Shown piece after piece: positions 4,199 through 7,450 of a stretch of DNA of 7,450 nucleotides. Position 1 is the stretch's first letter; each line of letters begins with the position of its first letter. The translations under genes were made by a program, and so were the position numbers. The stretch covers positions 1 through 7,450 of the forward strand of contig JAEWBL010000705.1 in assembly GCA_023391175.1 (NCBI GenBank), written 5' to 3'. Under the pieces are notes generated by a model, which worked only from the letters and a program-made list of their open reading frames with translations, was not told the DNA's origin and ran no database searches. The DNA is from Pseudomonadota bacterium (GTDB lineage: Bacteria; Pseudomonadota; Alphaproteobacteria; Rhizobiales; Xanthobacteraceae).

Positions 4199-6076
4199 AT
4201 GGCTGCCGGCCCCGGGCTGAGCGCCTTCATCGCAGTGTGGCCGCCTGGTGCGTGTGGTATCTCCCTCTGCCGCAAGGCAGGGGCCCGCCACCGGCCGCGC
4301 GAACGAGGGGAGGGACGCATCGCAACGGATCGCAAGCGCCTCTCCGCTTTCCTGTCGGGCTTTCGTGGCACGGCGCGGGCGGACCTCGGCCGATCCCTCG
4401 CGGCATCGGCGGTGACCGGCCTCCTCATCATCGCGCAGGCCTATCTCGTCGCTCGCATCATCGATGCGGTGTTGTTCCGCCACGAGGTACTCTCGTCTCA
4501 CGCGCTTGATCTCGCCCTCCTCGTCGGTGCCATCCTGATGCGCTTCGGCGCGGTGTGGGCGAGCGAGCATTTCGGCTTCGCCGCTGCCGCGAAGGTGATG
4601 CGCGCCTTGCGCGCCCGGCTCCTCGACCGGGTGGAGGCCATCGGCCCGGTGGGGCTCGCCGAGGCCCGCACCGGCGAACTGGTGGCGGCATTGGCGGAGG
4701 GCGTGCGGGCCGTCGAGCCCTATTATTCGCGCTACATCCCCGCCTCCGTGCTGGCGGTGATGCTGCCGGTGGCGGTGCTGGTCGCGGTTTTCCCGTTCGA
4801 CTGGGTGTCGGGTCTCATCCTGCTCGCGACCGCGCCGTTCATCCCCGTCTTCATGATCCTCATCGGCAAGGGCACGGAGGCGCTGAACCAGAAGCAGTGG
4901 CGCCGGCTTGCCCGCATGTCGGGGCACCTGCTCGATGCGGTGCAGGGGCTTGCGACGCTGAAGGCGTTCAACGCTGCCGGCCGCATGGTGGAGGAGGTGG
5001 CCGCCGTCGCCGACGACTACCGGCGCGACACCATGGCGGTGCTGCGCGTCGCCTTCCTGTCCTCTGCGGTGCTGGAATTCTTCGCCACCGTGTCCATCGC
5101 CCTCATCGCCATTTTCATCGGCTTCCGGCTGCTGTGGGGCGAGATGGCGTTTTTTCCCGGTCTGTTCGTGCTGCTGCTGGCGCCGGAATTCTATGCGCCG
5201 CTGCGGGCCATGGGCACGGCCTACCATGCCCGCATGGAGGCCATCGGCGCTGCCGAGCGCCTCGTGGCGCTGGAGGAGACGCCGGCCCTGGCCGAAGGCG
5301 GCGGCTCGGCGCCGCTGCCGACCCCCGAGGCCATCTGCATCCGCTTCGAGAATGTGTTCCTCGCCTTCCCGGATGGGCGCGTCGCCCTCAATGACGTGAG
5401 CTTCGAGGTCCGCGCCGGGGAGACGGTGGCACTGGTCGGGCCTTCGGGGGCCGGCAAGTCTTCCATCCTCAATCTCGTGCTCGGCTTCGTGCGCCCCACC
5501 TCGGGCCGGGTGCTGGTGAATGGCGTGCCGCTGGCGGAGCTGGACATTGCCGATGTGCGGCGCCGTATCGCCTACGTGCCCCAGCGCCCACGCCTGTTCG
5601 CCGGCACGCTCGCCGTCAACATCGCCCCTGGCGATGTGACGCCGGAGCCCGACCGGCTGGCCCGTGCAGTGGCCGACGCTGGCCTTGCCGATGTGGTGGC
5701 GGGCCTGCCCGATGGTCTCGCGGCCCAGGTGGGCGAGGGGGGCGCCGGCCTGTCGGGTGGACAGGCGCACCGCCTCGCGGTCGCCCGCGCCTTCTACCGC
5801 GCCGCCCCGCTGGTCGTGTTGGACGAGCCCACCGCCCATCTCGACCGGGAGACCGAAGCCGGCGTGCAGGCCGCCCTGTCCCGCCTCCTCGCCGGGCGTA
5901 CCGGCCTCGTGGCCGCCCACCGCATGGCGAGCATCGTGGATGCCGACCGCATCATTGTGCTTTCGCGTGGGCGGATCGTTGCCGAGGGCACGCCAGCGGA
6001 CCTCCTGCGCGCTGGCGGATGGGCTGGCGACCTCGTCCCCGATCTCGCCCCCGGTGACGCGGAGGCGGCGCGATGA
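4199..6076 (+). CDS. cydD: CydD, subunit of the CydDC heterodimeric ABC exporter
   Basis: An inner-membrane ABC half-transporter. Numbered from ATG 4199, the first membrane helix is at about 67-87 (LLIIAQAYLVARIIDAV), followed by five more hydrophobic helices. The region LLLAPEFYAPLRAMG with YHARMEAIGAAERL is characteristic of CydD. The ATPase domain has Walker A GPSGAGKSS (about 414-422), signature LSGGQ (518), Walker B LVVLDEPT (Asp542-Glu543) and the switch histidine in AAHR. CydDC is needed for assembly of cytochrome bd oxidase and periplasmic cytochromes; in E. coli it was linked to glutathione/cysteine export, and later work points to heme. It overlaps cydC by ATGA. The start is uncertain: ATG 4199 has no ribosome binding site and its first 40 residues are unlike CydD, whereas GAGGGGAGGG (4305-4314) precedes in-frame ATC at 4319 but no ATG, GTG or TTG. 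I report the ATG limit. Confidence 0.92.
   Translation: MAAGPGLSAFIAVWPPGACGISLCRKAGARHRPRERGEGRIATDRKRLSAFLSGFRGTARADLGRSLAASAVTGLLIIAQAYLVARIIDAVLFRHEVLSSHALDLALLVGAILMRFGAVWASEHFGFAAAAKVMRALRARLLDRVEAIGPVGLAEARTGELVAALAEGVRAVEPYYSRYIPASVLAVMLPVAVLVAVFPFDWVSGLILLATAPFIPVFMILIGKGTEALNQKQWRRLARMSGHLLDAVQGLATLKAFNAAGRMVEEVAAVADDYRRDTMAVLRVAFLSSAVLEFFATVSIALIAIFIGFRLLWGEMAFFPGLFVLLLAPEFYAPLRAMGTAYHARMEAIGAAERLVALEETPALAEGGGSAPLPTPEAICIRFENVFLAFPDGRVALNDVSFEVRAGETVALVGPSGAGKSSILNLVLGFVRPTSGRVLVNGVPLAELDIADVRRRIAYVPQRPRLFAGTLAVNIAPGDVTPEPDRLARAVADAGLADVVAGLPDGLAAQVGEGGAGLSGGQAHRLAVARAFYRAAPLVVLDEPTAHLDRETEAGVQAALSRLLAGRTGLVAAHRMASIVDADRIIVLSRGRIVAEGTPADLLRAGGWAGDLVPDLAPGDAEAAR
4264..4283 (+). other. 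8-bp hairpin with GCAA tetraloop before the cydD coding core
   Basis: CCTCTGCC (4264-4271) and GGCAGGGG (4276-4283) pair over 8 positions with one G-U around a GCAA loop, a GNRA-type tetraloop. It lies between the DUF4202 stop and the strong ribosome binding site at 4305-4314. No T-tract follows. It suggests untranslated leader RNA here, which would argue against the upstream ATG at 4199 as the cydD start. Confidence 0.35.
4305..4314 (+). promoter_or_regulatory. Strong Shine-Dalgarno-like site near the probable true cydD start
   Basis: GAGGGGAGGG lies 4 bases before the in-frame ATC at 4319, from which the protein (IATDRKRLSAF) would have a normal CydD N-terminus. It has no standard start codon in reading frame at the right distance. 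Confidence 0.35.
6061..6065 (+). promoter_or_regulatory. Ribosome binding site of cydC inside the end of cydD
   Basis: GGAGG lies 7 bases before ATG 6073 within the last cydD codons, fixing the cydC start and supporting translational coupling. Confidence 0.7.
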
Positions 6077-7450
6077 AGGACGCGCTGCGTCTCCTGCGCC
6101 TGATGGCGCGCCATGCCGGCTGGATGGCGCTGGCCGTGCTGGTCTCGGCACTGGCGACCCTCGCCCAAATCACGCTGATGGCCACCTCGGGCTGGTTTAT
6201 TGCCGCCATGGCGCTGGCCGGCGCGGCGGGAGCGAGCGTGAACTATTTCACGCCCTCCGCCATGATCCGGGCCTATGCCGTCGTCCGCACCGTGGGACGC
6301 TATGGCGAGCGGATCGTCGGCCACGAGGCGACGCTGAAGTTCGTCGCGGCGCTGCGCCCCTGGTTCTTCGCGCGACTGGTCCCGCTCGCCCCGGCGGCGC
6401 TGGAGGACCAGAGGTCCGGCGATCTCCTCGCCCGGCTCAAGGGCGACATCGACCGGCTGGAATTCGCCTTCCTGCGCGTCCTCTCGCCCATCCTCGCCGG
6501 CGTGCTGGTGCTGGCGGGGGGACTCGCCTTCCTCGCGCTTCATGACGCGCGGATAGCGGCGGGGATCGGCCTTGCCGCCCTCCTTGCCGGGCTCGCCCTG
6601 CCGCTTCTCGTTCATCGGCTCGGGGCGAAGGCGGCGCGGGAGGTGACGGCCGGCACGGCGCAGTTCAACGCGCTGCTGGTGGACCATCTGGAAGGGCGGG
6701 CGGAACTCGACATCTACGATCCGGACCGCCGGCATCGCGCCGCGCTGGATGAGACCAGCGACACCCTCATTGCCAGGGAACACCGGCTCGCGGGGATCCT
6801 CGGCTTTGCAGGTGCGGGCATCGGCCTGTTCGCGCAGCTGTCTCTCGTGCTGGTGCTGCTCATCGGCGCACCACGCGTGCTGGCGGGCACGCTGCCGGGG
6901 GCCGACCTGCCCATGCTGGCGCTGCTCGCCCTCTCCCTGTTCGAGGCGGTGGCGCCGCTGCCGCTCGCCTTCCAGACCCTGCCGGCGACGCTCGCCTCGG
7001 CCCGCCGCATCTTCGACCTCATCGACCGACCGCCGCCGGTGGAGGAGCCGCCCGCGCCGAAGCTGGTACCTGAGGCCGGCACGCTGGCGTTCGCCCATGC
7101 GGGGCTGACCTATCCTGGCGCGTCTGGTCCGGCCCTCGCCGACATCGATCTTTCGCTCGCGCCCGGTCGGCGGATCGGCGTCGTAGGGTCCAGCGGCTCG
7201 GGCAAGTCGAGCCTCGTCGCGCTGGCGCTCAGGTTCCGTGCTCCGGCGCCGGGAGAGGTGGCCTTCGCCGGTTCGAGCCTCGCCGCATTCAACTCCGACG
7301 AACTGAGGCGCCGCATGGCCGTGCTGGCGCAGCACGATCACCTGTTCACGGCAACCATCCGGGAAAACCTGCTCATCGCCGCCCCCGGCGCGCCGCAGGA
7401 GAAGCTGGAAGCCGCGTTGGCGCGGGCCGGCGTCCTGGCGTTCGTCGCGG
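6073..7450 (+). CDS. cydC: CydC, partner subunit of the CydDC exporter, 3' end beyond the window
   Basis: 459 codons are visible of a protein usually about 550-580 residues long; the frame is open at the right edge. Starting at ATG 6073, CydC landmarks are MATSGWFIAAMALAG (36-50), the NYFTPSAMIRAYAVVRT segment (57-73), and RYGERIVGHEATLKF (76-90) followed by LRPWFFARLVPLAP, the hallmark stretch that separates CydC from other ABC half-transporters. Several hydrophobic helices follow, such as VLVLAGGLAFLAL. The ATPase domain shows Walker A GSSGSGKSS (from 372) and a Q-loop AVLAQHDHLF; the signature and Walker B lie beyond the window. It pairs with CydD, whose TGA overlaps its ATG, so the two are made in equal amounts. 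cydAB may follow downstream, but that cannot be seen. Confidence 0.93.
   Translation, partial: MKDALRLLRLMARHAGWMALAVLVSALATLAQITLMATSGWFIAAMALAGAAGASVNYFTPSAMIRAYAVVRTVGRYGERIVGHEATLKFVAALRPWFFARLVPLAPAALEDQRSGDLLARLKGDIDRLEFAFLRVLSPILAGVLVLAGGLAFLALHDARIAAGIGLAALLAGLALPLLVHRLGAKAAREVTAGTAQFNALLVDHLEGRAELDIYDPDRRHRAALDETSDTLIAREHRLAGILGFAGAGIGLFAQLSLVLVLLIGAPRVLAGTLPGADLPMLALLALSLFEAVAPLPLAFQTLPATLASARRIFDLIDRPPPVEEPPAPKLVPEAGTLAFAHAGLTYPGASGPALADIDLSLAPGRRIGVVGSSGSGKSSLVALALRFRAPAPGEVAFAGSSLAAFNSDELRRRMAVLAQHDHLFTATIRENLLIAAPGAPQEKLEAALARAGVLAFVA

Noticed and set aside
3980..6151. 723-residue minus-strand open frame over DUF4202, cydD and the cydC start
   Set aside because: Antisense shadow caused by high GC at third positions; composition is dominated by Arg, Gly, His and Glu without motifs, and the opposite strand carries CydD with all ABC motifs.
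5794..7341. 515-residue minus-strand open frame over cydD and cydC
   Set aside because: Same reason: low-complexity Arg/Glu/Gln/His translation opposite canonical CydD and CydC.

Overview
The window is about 7.4 kb of GC-rich DNA with very high G/C at third codon positions and compact gene spacing. The gene families present suggest an alphaproteobacterium, plausibly Hyphomicrobiales (Xanthobacteraceae-like). That placement is an inference from composition and gene content, not from a marker gene. No tRNA, rRNA, CRISPR array, insertion sequence or phage gene was seen.

Left part (1-2024): a divergent pair. A dihydrodipicolinate-synthase/aldolase-family gene runs leftward off the window edge, and a LacI-family repressor gene runs rightward. 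The 186-base gap between them holds a leftward TTGACA/AATTAT promoter with a perfect LacI-type palindrome (GGGAACGTTCCC) at the expected transcription start, plus further partial operator-like repeats. This fits a repressor controlling a small-molecule (sugar-acid or keto-acid type) catabolic enzyme and probably itself.

Middle part (2025-2897): a CatB/XAT-type hexapeptide-repeat acetyltransferase whose codon use is visibly richer in A/T than its neighbours. Before it lies a 22-codon open reading frame with a near-ideal ribosome binding site (AAGGAG). Its TGA overlaps the GTG start of the acetyltransferase (GTGA). The RNA across this small frame can fold so that the acetyltransferase Shine-Dalgarno is paired. 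This looks like a translational-coupling or attenuation leader and is the most interesting part of the window. A separate 11-bp inverted repeat lies just upstream.

Right part (2972-7450): five genes in all on the plus strand after the acetyltransferase region begins, of which four fall here: a 172-residue membrane protein of unknown function, a DUF4202-type protein, and cydD-cydC, the two subunits of the heterodimeric ABC exporter required for cytochrome bd assembly. cydD and cydC overlap by ATGA; cydC runs off the right edge within its ATP-binding domain. The cytochrome bd genes themselves (cydAB) are not in the window. The cydD start is unclear: there is no conventional start codon next to the only good ribosome binding site.

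Most of the window is ordinary chromosomal gene content. The leader/acetyltransferase junction is the one place where the sequence shows structure that the standard gene calls do not explain.
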